A DNA stretch of 64,000 bases. It comes from Methanomassiliicoccales archaeon. Its GTDB lineage: Archaea > Thermoplasmatota > Thermoplasmata > RBG-16-68-12 > SOIM01. Each line of letters starts with the position of its first letter. Positions within the stretch are counted from its first letter, which is position 1. This document shows positions 52,475 to 61,347 of the stretch, in pieces. The notes under the pieces were generated by a model. It was not told the DNA's origin. It ran no database searches and was given only the letters and a program-made list of their open reading frames with translations. The stretch covers positions 80,832 to 144,831 of the forward strand of contig SOIM01000021.1 of assembly GCA_004377185.1 (NCBI GenBank), written 5' to 3'. The position numbers and the translations under genes are program-made.

Positions 52475-52729
52475 TTACTTGACCGTCTCCAGTTGGCTTA
52501 TTATGTTCCAAATCAAGGTCCTACCATGAAGTGGAATGTTGGGATCGTTCGCCAACTCGTCCATCATGAAAATAGCGCTCGCTACCCTTACATCCAGGGC
52601 GTCCTCCTCCTTGAGGAGAAGATCCTTTGCCTCGTTCGCACCCCTCCTGATATTCCTAGGAACTGAAGTATCCTCAGCCAGCTGGTCGAGGACGTCCATG
52701 ACTTGTTTGAGCTTCTCGTTAGATGCCAT
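52475..52729 (-). CDS. UPF0147 family protein
   Basis: 84 residues, all helical. LKQVMDVLDQLAEDTSVPRNIRRGANEAKDLLL, DVRVASAIFMMDELANDPNIPLHGRTLIW in parts is the UPF0147 hallmark, an archaea-wide protein of unknown role. Usual length. It is next to tRNA-Gly and a RAM-domain gene, all on the minus strand. Confidence 0.9.
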   Translation of the reverse strand: MASNEKLKQVMDVLDQLAEDTSVPRNIRRGANEAKDLLLKEEDALDVRVASAIFMMDELANDPNIPLHGRTLIWNIISQLETVK

Positions 52730-52774
52730 TCAACCACCATCCTTTTAACCTCGCTCACCAACAGCAGGCAATGC

Positions 52775-53095
52775 CTACTCAATTACCTTCGTCACTCCCC
52801 TTTCCTTATAGGCCGTAACCACCATCAGAGTCTTGGTATCCTTGATACCGTTTATGGGCGCCAGCGACTTCAGCACGAAGTCCTTCAGGCCGGCATAGTT
52901 CTCGAACCTGGCCTTCGCGATTATGTCCGTGTCCCCTGTCACCAGGAAGACATCCTCGATGAGTTCGAACTTGGAGACCGCCATGGCGATCTTCTCTGCT
53001 TCTTTGGTGTTCGCCTTTATTGTTATGATCGCTACCACCTGGTCCTCTCCGTAGTAGTCGGACATGACCTTGTCCAAATTGGCGCTCTTGCCCAC
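52775..53095 (-). CDS. Lrp/AsnC RAM-domain protein without HTH
   Basis: 106 residues. After ~20 residues a RAM domain: VVAIITIKANTKEAEKIAMAVSKFELIEDVFLVTGDTDIIAKARFENYAGLKDFV in parts, then INGIKDTKTLMVV. It lacks a helix-turn-helix, as does the 31766 protein, but the two differ in sequence. Probably an amino-acid-sensing oligomer or a co-regulator. Divergent from the zinc-ribbon gene at 53208. Confidence 0.83.
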   Translation of the reverse strand: MGKSANLDKVMSDYYGEDQVVAIITIKANTKEAEKIAMAVSKFELIEDVFLVTGDTDIIAKARFENYAGLKDFVLKSLAPINGIKDTKTLMVVTAYKERGVTKVIE

Positions 53096-53207
53096 GGTAT
53101 CACCACGCGATAATAGAACTGGATTCTTTTAAGACTTTCTGATTGCATTCACTGCAACGTTTTTATATCCTCCGACCATTTGAACGCAGGTATATGGAGA
53201 CGATTCC

Positions 53208-53492
53208 TTGAAGGAAGAGGAAGAGAAGAAAAAGGTGATAATGGAAACGATAGCGGAAGGCAGAAAGATGGAGGCCTATGCCGAGCATCGTACCAAGGAC
53301 ATGCATACCTGCTGGACGTGTGGGGTCATCTCCTACAAGAAGAAACCCATGAAGCAGATCGGAAAGAACTGGATTTGCATTGATTGCCTGAGGCAGTTGA
53401 AGGAGATCTTCGACACCTTGGACGAGTGGGAGGAGGAGCTTTCCTTGGAACGGGATGCAAAAAAGCAGCTGGATGAAGGTATCAGCCGCTAG
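53208..53492 (+). CDS. Small zinc-ribbon protein
   Basis: 94 residues. One zinc ribbon in the middle (CWTCGVISY..WICIDCLRQ) between charged helices (KEEEEKKKVIMETIAEGRK, LDEWEEELSLERDAKKQ). TATA-like TTTTATAT at 53161-53168 and GGAG 7-8 nt before the TTG support the TTG start; ATG 53240 in frame is possible. End overlaps the convergent gene by 4 nt. Function unknown. Confidence 0.7.
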   Translation: MKEEEEKKKVIMETIAEGRKMEAYAEHRTKDMHTCWTCGVISYKKKPMKQIGKNWICIDCLRQLKEIFDTLDEWEEELSLERDAKKQLDEGISR

Positions 53493-54352
53493 CGGGGAAG
53501 CTCGGTTCCGCACCCTCTGCAGAACTTGTCGTCCATATCGGCCATCTTTCCGCACTCATCGCATTCGGACGCTTTTGGGATCTTGGCACCGCATTTCCTG
53601 CAGAAGCTGTCCTCTTGGTCTAGGAACTCTCCACAACCCCCGCATCTGTTCTTGAGCTGTTCCTCGGTGATCTCGATGACCTTTTCCTCGGGAGCGATCG
53701 TCGTCAGACTGGTTTCGCCTGTGCCTAGCATATTCTTGCAACGGATGGCTTCCCTGAGTGCGGCCGTGTAGTCCTTGTTCTCGAACGCTCTTTCCGCGTC
53801 CTGGAGGACTGAGCTGGCTGCCGTTACGTCCATTCCCGCTTTTTTGCCCTCCTCGATCTGCTCTTGCGCCACTCCGATGGAGAACTTGGCCTGCATGAAA
53901 TTCTCTGGTAGTTTCTTCTGGATGTACTCCTTGGTGAGCATCTCGTCTTCGCCGGGTGGAGTGGATGGTGTTGACTCCAGCTTTACAACGTCCCCGTTCT
54001 TCTCATGAGCAAGCCTTGCCAGCTTCATAGATTCCTTGGCCCTGTCCACGACCTCGATGCTGGTCTTGTATTCCCCCTTGTCAAAGGCCTTCTCCGCCTC
54101 CTCGAGCATGTCCCAGATGGCCCCCATGGGCGTTCCGCCCCTCACCAGGGTCCTCGCGATGGCCCTTCCAGTGATGAGAGCGTTGTGAGCGTCATCCTTC
54201 AGTTCTCCCTTTGACGGCTTGGCTACGTAGCGTTTGCCTTCCTTCAGCCTCTTCTTCAGCCGCTTGCTCCTGATATACAGAACCTCGAAGATTATCACGG
54301 CTATCATGACGACCCCAACGACCATTATCAGCAGGAGTGTATCATCGTCCAC
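53489..54352 (-). CDS. Membrane-anchored protein with double zinc ribbon
   Basis: 287 residues. One N-terminal span (LLLIMVVGVVMIAVIIFEVLYI), then a basic cytosolic stretch, helical TPR-like pairs (~60-205; WDMLEEAEKAFDKGEYKTSIEVVDRAKE, SSVLQDAERAFENKDYTAALREAIRCKN in parts) and two zinc ribbons at the end (CGGCGEFL..CRKCG and CDECGKMA..CRGCG). Probably a scaffold on the inner membrane face. No named family. Confidence 0.75.
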   Translation of the reverse strand: MDDDTLLLIMVVGVVMIAVIIFEVLYIRSKRLKKRLKEGKRYVAKPSKGELKDDAHNALITGRAIARTLVRGGTPMGAIWDMLEEAEKAFDKGEYKTSIEVVDRAKESMKLARLAHEKNGDVVKLESTPSTPPGEDEMLTKEYIQKKLPENFMQAKFSIGVAQEQIEEGKKAGMDVTAASSVLQDAERAFENKDYTAALREAIRCKNMLGTGETSLTTIAPEEKVIEITEEQLKNRCGGCGEFLDQEDSFCRKCGAKIPKASECDECGKMADMDDKFCRGCGTELPR

Positions 54353-54371
54353 AATTGATTCAATATCCCGC

Positions 54372-55046
54372 TCACTTATAAGTTTTGTCCGATAGATTGT
54401 AGGAAACGAGAATGTTGCTGGCTACCGTCCAAACCTTCAGCAGATGAGGGGATATGGACAGCACCCTGTCCGAGAGCTCTTTTGCGGGACTGGTGAAATC
54501 ACCTTCGGGGAATCCGCCCACTAGGCAGGCAACTGTTTCTTCAACATCGTTGAAAAGGGTTACTAGATCAGCTGGCTCACCGTCCGGGGAGAGGCAGACA
54601 GTGGTCTTCGGGTTGCATTTCTCCAGCACTTTCTCAAGGGTCATATTCCTTGTGATCGTGAGCAAGGGCTTACCCTCTGGAACGGCCCCCTTGTCGAACA
54701 AATCCTCCATCAATCCAACGAAGCGGTTGTATCTCTTGGGAGGTCTCAGCTTTGGAGAGACCTCGATCAAGTCATCATTGCGGGTGTGGATAAGTGTGGT
54801 CAGTTTACCCTCGGCATTGGCTATTGAATCCAAGCACAATGTGAGTACGAAGTAAGCAATGTCGGGTCTTCCGCGCCTCTCAACGTCAGAACTGTCACCA
54901 AACGCAGAACGGTGCAGCGAGATGTCCAAGAGGATCTTGGAGGGTGTCTTTCCTCTCTTTCTAGCGTTCTTGACAATTGAAGGGTGATTGGCCAGTTCCT
55001 CAGGCACAAGCTCAAGTTCGGTATCTGCAAGAATCAGAACAAGCAC
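54372..55046 (-). CDS. nep1: Nep1/Emg1 rRNA pseudouridine N1-methyltransferase
   Basis: 224 residues, SPOUT methyltransferase that methylates a pseudouridine of 16S rRNA and helps small-subunit assembly. ILLDISLHRSAFGDSSDVERRGRPDIAYF in parts is the Nep1 signature; IHTRNDDLIEVSPKLRPPKRYNRFVGLMEDL, and the SAM-knot region CLVGGFPEGDF and VLSISPHLLKVWTV. GTG start at 55046, 8 nt after the purP stop, so the two are co-transcribed. Confidence 0.93.
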   Translation of the reverse strand: MLVLILADTELELVPEELANHPSIVKNARKRGKTPSKILLDISLHRSAFGDSSDVERRGRPDIAYFVLTLCLDSIANAEGKLTTLIHTRNDDLIEVSPKLRPPKRYNRFVGLMEDLFDKGAVPEGKPLLTITRNMTLEKVLEKCNPKTTVCLSPDGEPADLVTLFNDVEETVACLVGGFPEGDFTSPAKELSDRVLSISPHLLKVWTVASNILVSYNLSDKTYK

Positions 55047-55054
55047 GAGAACAC

Positions 55055-56122
55055 CTAGCTCAGGACCTCCATCAGGAGGTTCTTCTCTTTAGCAATTCGG
55101 ATTTCTCTGGCAATTCTCCTTCCGGTGGACATCTTCTCATCCAGAAGGTCAGCATAGGGAGAGCCCGAGATAAACAGATTGGTACCAGCCACAATGCGAG
55201 CGGAGATCTCGAAGACCTTGAACTCCAGGTCATCGGTCACGATGGCCTCCAGACTGAAGGGGCCTATCATCCCACCGAACAGTTCCAGCGATTTCTCAAC
55301 CGTCTTCTCCCCGATATCAAATGCCTTCGGCAGAAGCGATTCCCTAAGAACAAGCGGAATGTTGCCAGTTACTACGAACGTTGGATCGATTCCCATCTTT
55401 CTCATTTCTTCCTGCGAGCCTGTTCTGTACAGGCCATCGATGTTGGATTCGTCCCTTCGGTCGATGCTGAGGAACTCTAAGCAGCCCTTGCTGAGCCTGT
55501 AGCCACCATCCGTCACTGGGGAGTAGAAATAGTGCATGTAGTACCTGGTACCCACGATGTATTCCTGTATCGAGTATTTCTCGCCCGAATCGGCCTTGGC
55601 CTTGAAGTCCTCGTAATCTTTGGCGATGAAGAATCCTCTTCCCCCTTTCGCACCGTGATACTTCACCAGAACGGGTGAGTCGATGTTCTCTGGGTTGTCT
55701 ATCTCCTTCGGCATGGAAAGGCCGGCTGAGGTGAGCCATTCCCTTTCTTTGTCCCTGTCGGATTCCCATTCCAGGACTCTTCTGTTTCCGAACGTAGGGA
55801 GATCTAACTCCAAGAAACGCTGGGCACCCAGATACTCTACGAACGATCCATGGGGTATTACAACAGCATTCTTCTCTGCCAGTTCGCTCGTTTTCTCCAG
55901 AATTTGAGGGTAGCTGTCCACGATGAAGAACTCGTCCGGTTTGGCCTTAGGGAATGCATCGTAGTATCTTGGGGGTTTTCCTATCGCAATGCCGATTGTC
56001 TTGAAACCTTCCTTTCTTGCTCCGTCAAAGATCTGGAGACTGGAGTGTGAGCATACGGTTGCGATGGATATGGAATCTTCGTAGCTTCCAAGGATTTCTG
56101 CTATCCTCTCTTTCGGAATCAC
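55055..56122 (-). CDS. purP: 5-formaminoimidazole-4-carboxamide ribonucleotide synthetase
   Basis: 355 residues. ATP-grasp enzyme that formylates AICAR with formate in archaeal purine synthesis. ISIATVCSHSSLQIFDGARKEGFKT in parts, VIPHGSFVEYLG, FGNRRVLEWESDRDKEREWL, VKYHGAKGGRGFFIAK and FEISARIVAGTNLF are PurP blocks. Typical archaeal marker. Operon with nep1. Confidence 0.95.
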   Translation of the reverse strand: MIPKERIAEILGSYEDSISIATVCSHSSLQIFDGARKEGFKTIGIAIGKPPRYYDAFPKAKPDEFFIVDSYPQILEKTSELAEKNAVVIPHGSFVEYLGAQRFLELDLPTFGNRRVLEWESDRDKEREWLTSAGLSMPKEIDNPENIDSPVLVKYHGAKGGRGFFIAKDYEDFKAKADSGEKYSIQEYIVGTRYYMHYFYSPVTDGGYRLSKGCLEFLSIDRRDESNIDGLYRTGSQEEMRKMGIDPTFVVTGNIPLVLRESLLPKAFDIGEKTVEKSLELFGGMIGPFSLEAIVTDDLEFKVFEISARIVAGTNLFISGSPYADLLDEKMSTGRRIAREIRIAKEKNLLMEVLS

Positions 56123-56190
56123 GGATGGCGCAATTCCAGTTCGGTCTTAAAACCTTTTTGTGAGGTGGACGGTCCAACGAGGACACAGAA

Positions 56191-57966
56191 CTAGTAGTGC
56201 CACCGCAATTGGTAGATTTGATCAGTCTTGCACCAAAATCTTTGCGGTGGGGGCCCAAGGTAATCGCATTTGCAGGAGCCATACGAGGCACTCGGAATGG
56301 TCACAAAGCCCGCAACTTCTGGATACACTCCAAACCATCCGTATCCTTCCCAAAGAAAGGGCCATGACATCATGCCTTTGGGGTAATTACCCGTAGGATT
56401 AATTATGTAACTTCCGTCACCTCCGGTTTCAGACGGGCAAAAGATAATGCTAAATGAATCCACTTGATCTCCATCGCCGTTCCCATCCACTCTAAGTTGA
56501 TATTCTCTTGCATACATCAGAACACAACGACCTCCAATAGAACCCACTGGCCAGCCATCATAGGTAATCCTGTAATCAGGCAGAGGGGAATGTCGGTCAC
56601 CATCCTCGTCCGAGGTCAGGAAGAAGTGGACTCTGTAGTATCTCCCTGGAGGGTAGGGGAAGGGATCATATACAAGAAATGCTCCACCGAATTCTAGCGG
56701 GAAAGTCGGGTGCTGATAGCAATCGTTATGCAATCCCCACCATCCGAATCCCCACGTCGGAACAGGTGCTGTGAAGGTTATGGATGTATAAGCCCTCCCT
56801 TTCAAGTTCCAAGTGCTGTCAATGTCATGATAGAGCCGCGTGCGCTCAAACTTATAACCATCCTGGTCCCAGTCCCGTCCGTCATTGGACTCATAAGTGT
56901 AAGCGGGAGTCAGGACAGTTCCCGCGATTCTTGGATGGATCCCACTTACTCCGGTGTTCACAACATTCTCCCTGCAGTTGCCGGATACAGGATCAGCCGC
57001 ATAGTATGCCACGACCCTGTCAATTATATCACCATCTCCGTTCCAGTCATGATCATCATAGGACTCATCAAGCTCATAACTGGTGACCACATATCCGTCA
57101 TCCCTCTTCCAAGTTGAGAAAGGTTCGTCCATCATTCCGGCCGAGCATACATGGTTCACGGGAACTCTGGAGGGGAAGAAACGTGCGTCTATGTTTCCCA
57201 CGTAGTGGTCTGCTAAGTCGTTATCCATCTCTGGATTGGAGTTCACGTAGTTGTCCTTCTCATGAGCATAGTAAGAAATGAATTCACCAGCTATCTGGGG
57301 ATTGAGTAGGAGCCCTCGAACCTTATAAGCATGGAAGGAAGGAGACACAAACGCCCTGAACAACTTGAGAGTAGGAGTACTCGAATACCAATCGATGTTT
57401 ACCAACAAATCGCCCCTGTCTCCGCCAGCAATAGGGTACCCTCCGGTTTCGTACACGACAGCTGCATCTGGAAGTCTATTGGAGCATGTCCCGTCGGGCC
57501 ACCAGTAGTTGCCACCAGGTTCATCAACACAACCGTCCCCATCATTGTCAATACCGTCCTCCATCTGGGGGAGATAGATGAACATAACGACCCACTCAAG
57601 TATGCCGTTCCCATTCTGGTCTCCGATGTAGAATTCATGGTGGTCCCCTACGACGAAATTTCCGGCAGTCTTGTGAGGATTTATAGTGAAATCGCCGAGT
57701 TTGTTTGGAGGCCTCCGCATTCTGTCTAAGAAATAGCAGTGGTCTTCATACGGCCAACACGGTTCGTTGTCTGAGATTGAAGCAAGAAATGAACCATCAT
57801 CATTTGTGAGAGGAAACGGCCCGTCCTGATAGGAGAACCCGGAAGGATTATCGCCCTCAGAAGAATCTCTGTTACTCTCAATCTCGTTCTGAAGGACCTT
57901 CCATTTGGTGTATGCGTCCATACTGATATCCTGCTGATCGATGGGTTCCGTTGCACCGACGTTCAA
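56191..57966 (-). CDS. Large secreted protein with calcium-loop motifs; start codon in doubt
   Basis: 591 residues from the only standard start, TTG 57966, but the frame continues upstream as basic residues plus SVCVLAVLLATAFLNVGA, a clear signal peptide that this TTG would cut off. In that frame no ATG, GTG or TTG lies further up; ACG at 58023 or 58017, just after GGAGGGAG, sits where an ATG would be. A TATA-like ATTATATATC near 58072-58081 fits. Contains DGIDNDGDGCVDE and several NGDGD loops, typical of calcium-binding surface proteins, and many Trp/Tyr/Cys. No domain recognised. A lost or rare ACG start is possible. Confidence 0.7.
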   Translation of the reverse strand: MNVGATEPIDQQDISMDAYTKWKVLQNEIESNRDSSEGDNPSGFSYQDGPFPLTNDDGSFLASISDNEPCWPYEDHCYFLDRMRRPPNKLGDFTINPHKTAGNFVVGDHHEFYIGDQNGNGILEWVVMFIYLPQMEDGIDNDGDGCVDEPGGNYWWPDGTCSNRLPDAAVVYETGGYPIAGGDRGDLLVNIDWYSSTPTLKLFRAFVSPSFHAYKVRGLLLNPQIAGEFISYYAHEKDNYVNSNPEMDNDLADHYVGNIDARFFPSRVPVNHVCSAGMMDEPFSTWKRDDGYVVTSYELDESYDDHDWNGDGDIIDRVVAYYAADPVSGNCRENVVNTGVSGIHPRIAGTVLTPAYTYESNDGRDWDQDGYKFERTRLYHDIDSTWNLKGRAYTSITFTAPVPTWGFGWWGLHNDCYQHPTFPLEFGGAFLVYDPFPYPPGRYYRVHFFLTSDEDGDRHSPLPDYRITYDGWPVGSIGGRCVLMYAREYQLRVDGNGDGDQVDSFSIIFCPSETGGDGSYIINPTGNYPKGMMSWPFLWEGYGWFGVYPEVAGFVTIPSASYGSCKCDYLGPPPQRFWCKTDQIYQLRWHY

Positions 57967-58134
57967 GAAAGCGGTCGCTAAAAGAACCGCAAGAACACAA
58001 ACACTTGTCCCTCTCGTTCTCGTCCCTCTCCCTCCGGCTCGTTGCTCTCTGAATATATCAGCGTGAGTGTGATATATAATTGTTTTTGGATGTATTCAGA
58101 TTTAGTTCGGCCCACACAAGAAATCTCGACAAAA

Positions 58135-59334
58135 TCACATGGACCTCGGTGCTATCCTATCTGCAATCCTGACCGACCTGACGCTTTCCTTGACGTCGTG
58201 CACCCTCACTATGTTCGCACCATTCAGAATGCTTGACACCATGGCTGCCAGACTTCCCTCCATTCTTTCTGTCTCATCCACGTGCAGAATCTTGCCAATG
58301 AATGACTTCCTCGAAGTCCCAATCAGAATAGGATGACCCAGACTCTTCATCTCGCCCAACCTTCGGATTATCTCCAGATTATGCTCAATGGTTTTTCCAA
58401 AACCAATCCCGGGGTCCACGATTATCTTCTCTCTAGATATCCCTCCTCGCACAGCAGCATCAACTTGATTCCTGAGATATCTGCATATGTCCCCCATGAC
58501 ATCCTTGTACTCAGGTTTCTCCTGCATGGTTTTCGGCTTTCCCAGCATATGCATAATCACAACTGGTACATCCAATTCAGCAACAGTGGAAATCATCTGT
58601 TCATTTCTCAGACCGCTCACATCGTTCACCATTTGCGCGCCCATCCCCACGATCTCTTTCGCAACCTCGGGGTGCATTGTGTCTATTGAGATAGGAACAT
58701 CGATCCTCTGTAGCAGTTCTTCTACGACCGGTCTGACCCTCTTCAGTTCTTCATCCAAGGACACAGGATCGGAATAAGGACGAGTGGATTCCCCCCCTAT
58801 GTCTATGATGTCCGCCCCTTGTTTCGCCATCTCCTCTCCATGATTGATTGCAGCGTCTAGCTCGAAGAACTTACCGCCATCCGAGAACGAATCGGGCGTG
58901 ACATTCAGGACACCCATTACAAGGGTTCGGTTCAATGGGATCTCTTTCTTGGGAAGCTTCAGTACGAAATCTCTCTTCTCATAATTCTCCAAGACCTCCT
59001 CAATCTCTGCTGCGATTTGCTTGCACTTGAAGGGTTGCATCTTGAGCTTGGAAAGCAATTTCTCATACTGACTGGCAGTGCCCATCAGAATCAGATCGGA
59101 CTCCTCAACAGAGAAATCCAGGGTACCCTTTTCGGTGGCAGCATCTCCCCCTGGGGACAGCATCTCCTGCTTGATTATGTTCGCTTCCTTTGTGCCCACT
59201 CCTTCAACCTTGATCAAACGAGAATCGGACTTCTTCAACATTATCTGGACACCGACGGACGTGACACCAATCTTCTTCATCTCCCTCCTGATCTCCTCCC
59301 GACTTCGAAGGTCCAGAACCCTGGCATTGAACAT
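58135..59334 (-). CDS. folP: Dihydropteroate synthase with N-terminal extra domain
   Basis: 399 residues. The C-terminal ~265 residues are a full DHPS TIM barrel: VMGVLNVTPDSFSDGG, GADIIDIGGESTRP, VPISIDTMHPEVA, MVNDVSGL, VIMHMLGKPKTMQ, IIVDPGIGFGKTIEHNLEII and ILIGTSRKSFIG. The first ~130 residues (ARVLDLRSREEIRREMKKIGV..) are an archaeal extension seen in some methanogen homologues. It joins pterin and p-aminobenzoate-type units for folate or methanopterin. TATA-like CTATAAAAT on its strand near 59359-59367 predicts a leaderless ATG. Confidence 0.9.
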   Translation of the reverse strand: MFNARVLDLRSREEIRREMKKIGVTSVGVQIMLKKSDSRLIKVEGVGTKEANIIKQEMLSPGGDAATEKGTLDFSVEESDLILMGTASQYEKLLSKLKMQPFKCKQIAAEIEEVLENYEKRDFVLKLPKKEIPLNRTLVMGVLNVTPDSFSDGGKFFELDAAINHGEEMAKQGADIIDIGGESTRPYSDPVSLDEELKRVRPVVEELLQRIDVPISIDTMHPEVAKEIVGMGAQMVNDVSGLRNEQMISTVAELDVPVVIMHMLGKPKTMQEKPEYKDVMGDICRYLRNQVDAAVRGGISREKIIVDPGIGFGKTIEHNLEIIRRLGEMKSLGHPILIGTSRKSFIGKILHVDETERMEGSLAAMVSSILNGANIVRVHDVKESVRSVRIADRIAPRSM

Positions 59335-59412
59335 CTGACAGAGGATTGAGGATTCTCATTTTATAGTTTGGGGAAGGATTGTTTTTATATCCCGTTCTAC
59401 TTTCTCGCTACG

Positions 59413-61254
59413 ATGAAACTTCTCCTCATCCACGCGGACTACATGGAATACGAGGCCAAGGAGCCAACCAAGTATGCAGAGGACATTCCAGATGAGGCCA
59501 AGCAGGGCAGGATGGAAGAGACGTTGGTGGCTTTCGCGGCAGTGGAGAAGCAGGATGAGAAGGATGTGATTGGTTCGGCCGAAAGGGCTGCCGGAGAAAT
59601 CGTTGATGTAGCAAGGAAGGTTCAAACGAGCAACATCATGCTGTACGCGTATGCTCATCTGAGCCCGTCTCTCGCAAAGCCAGACAAAGCGCTGGACATT
59701 CTCAAGAGAATAGAGAACAACCTGAAGGAACAGGACTTCAACGTACACAGGTCCCCGTTCGGTTGGTACAAGGCCTTCAAGATTTCTTGCAAGGGACATC
59801 CTCTTTCGGAGCTTTCAAGAAGTGTGGAAGTAGAAGAGAAGAAGCTTACGAGAGAAGAGGTCGTAGAGAAGATAGAAAGCGAGTATTTCGTCCTGACACC
59901 CGAAGGAGAAGAGTACAAGTTCGACCCGAAAGACATTGACAAACTCACTGTTCTGGACAAATATCCAACGCTGAAGAAGTTCATTCTATCCGAGGAAGTC
60001 AAGGGTCAGCCAAAGGATGAACCGCCGAGCATAAGAGAGATGCAGAGGCTGGAACTGGTCGACTACGAAGAAGCGACCGATTCGGGCCATTTCAAGTTCT
60101 ATCCAAAAGGGGATTTGATGTTCGACCTGCTTAGAGAGTGGGCGACCTACGTAGCAACAGAGAAGATAGGGGCCATCAAGATCGATACGCCCATAATGTA
60201 CGATTGGTCCCTGCCGGACATAAGAGGCCAGACCGCTTCATTTCATGAGAGACATTATACATTAGAGACCGAAGACGGAAAAGAGTTCGTACTTAGGTTC
60301 GCGGGCGACTTCGGTCTGTTCAGGACTCTAAAGAACGCTACGATGAGCTACAAGCAACTTCCATTTAGAGTGTATGAGTTCTCCAAGAGCTTCAGGTACG
60401 AGCAGAGAGGGGAGCTTTCCGGCCTTAAGAGGTTGAGAGCATTCCACATGCCGGACATACATTGTTTCGCAACGGATCTGGAGCAAGGGTGGGATGAGTT
60501 CCAGTTCATTCACAGGAACTACAGTGACCATGCGGACGGAACGGGAGTGGAATGGGCCCTCGGTTTTAGGATTGTGAAGGAATTCTACGAGAACAACAAG
60601 GACAAGATCGTTGAGATGCTGAAGCACTCCAAAAGGCCCGCTTTGATCGAAACACTCTCTGAGGCGAAGCACTACTGGGTGGTGAAGAACGAGATCCAGG
60701 CAATGGATTCTGTTGGAGGGAACTGCCAGCTGGGCACAGTGCAGTTGGACGTGGATGACGCGGAGAGGTACGGGATTACCTATTTCGATGAGAAGGGAGA
60801 GGCCAAAGGCTGCATCATCTGCCATTCCTCGATCGGTTCGATAGAGAGATGGATCTATGCTATCCTGGAGGAAGCACTGAAGTTAGAGAAACCTGAGCTG
60901 CCATTTTGGCTGGCACCCACACAGATCAGATTTGTTCCAATCGGGGACGAGTTCGTAGAGGACTGCGTGAAGTTGGCGAAGGAGCTGGATGCGAGGACGG
61001 ATGTGGACGACAGGGGCGACAAGGTCAGCAAGAAGATCAGAGACGCGGAGAGAGAATGGATCAACATGATCATAGTGTACGGTCAGAAGGAGAGGGATGG
61101 GGATACGCTACCGGTGAGATTGCGGAGCGGTGAAGTCAAGGGCATGAGCTTGGATGAGATTAGGGATATTATCAAGGAGGAGCTTGAAGGACGGCCATTC
61201 AAGAAGCTCACTCTGCCTAGGCTTTTGAGCAAGAGGATTGTTTTCAGGGGTTGA
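59413..61254 (+). CDS. thrS: Threonyl-tRNA synthetase, archaeal type
   Basis: 613 residues from ATG 59413. N-terminal ~140 residues (KLLLIHADYMEYEAKEPTKYAEDI in parts; MLYAYAHLSPSLA; VHRSPFGWYKAFKISCKGHPLSEL) form the archaeal DTD-like editing domain that removes Ser. The class II core follows with DLMFDLLREWATYVA, FRYEQRGELSGLKRLRAFHMPDIH in parts, and the anticodon domain LPFWLAPTQIRFVPIGDEF. TATA-like TTTTTATAT at 59382-59390 makes it leaderless. Followed by two hairpin repeats that may end its transcript. Confidence 0.95.
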   Translation: MKLLLIHADYMEYEAKEPTKYAEDIPDEAKQGRMEETLVAFAAVEKQDEKDVIGSAERAAGEIVDVARKVQTSNIMLYAYAHLSPSLAKPDKALDILKRIENNLKEQDFNVHRSPFGWYKAFKISCKGHPLSELSRSVEVEEKKLTREEVVEKIESEYFVLTPEGEEYKFDPKDIDKLTVLDKYPTLKKFILSEEVKGQPKDEPPSIREMQRLELVDYEEATDSGHFKFYPKGDLMFDLLREWATYVATEKIGAIKIDTPIMYDWSLPDIRGQTASFHERHYTLETEDGKEFVLRFAGDFGLFRTLKNATMSYKQLPFRVYEFSKSFRYEQRGELSGLKRLRAFHMPDIHCFATDLEQGWDEFQFIHRNYSDHADGTGVEWALGFRIVKEFYENNKDKIVEMLKHSKRPALIETLSEAKHYWVVKNEIQAMDSVGGNCQLGTVQLDVDDAERYGITYFDEKGEAKGCIICHSSIGSIERWIYAILEEALKLEKPELPFWLAPTQIRFVPIGDEFVEDCVKLAKELDARTDVDDRGDKVSKKIRDAEREWINMIIVYGQKERDGDTLPVRLRSGEVKGMSLDEIRDIIKEELEGRPFKKLTLPRLLSKRIVFRG

Positions 61255-61261
61255 TTCACGA

Positions 61262-61289
61262 GAGTTAACCTTGTTTAAGGTTAACTTTT
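61262..61289 (+). terminator. Hairpin repeat, copy 1, terminator-like
   Basis: AGTTAACCTT, loop GTTT, AAGGTTAACT, then TTT: a perfect 10-bp stem with a T-run on the plus strand, 7 nt after the thrS stop. A second identical 28-nt copy starts 58 nt further on. Probably a terminator of thrS. Confidence 0.6.
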
Positions 61290-61319
61290 GGGAGTATAGC
61301 TAGTGGTTGATTTCTATAG

Positions 61320-61347
61320 GAGTTAACCTTGTTTAAGGTTAACTTTT
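61320..61347. repeat. Hairpin repeat, copy 2, between convergent genes
   Basis: Identical to the 28 nt at 61262-61289 (stem AGTTAACCTT/AAGGTTAACT, loop GTTT, T-run). GGTTGATT also precedes each copy at a similar distance, so the ~58-nt unit looks tandemly duplicated. The minus-strand surface protein gene stops right at its edge (stop codon 61347-61349), so here the stem could also stop transcription from that side. Confidence 0.6.

Noticed and set aside
61262..61347. Two 28-nt repeats with a 30-nt spacer, like a minimal CRISPR
   Set aside because: Only two copies, the repeat is almost wholly a perfect hairpin with a T-run, GGTTGATT is also shared in the spacer, and no cas gene is near. Terminator duplication explains it better.
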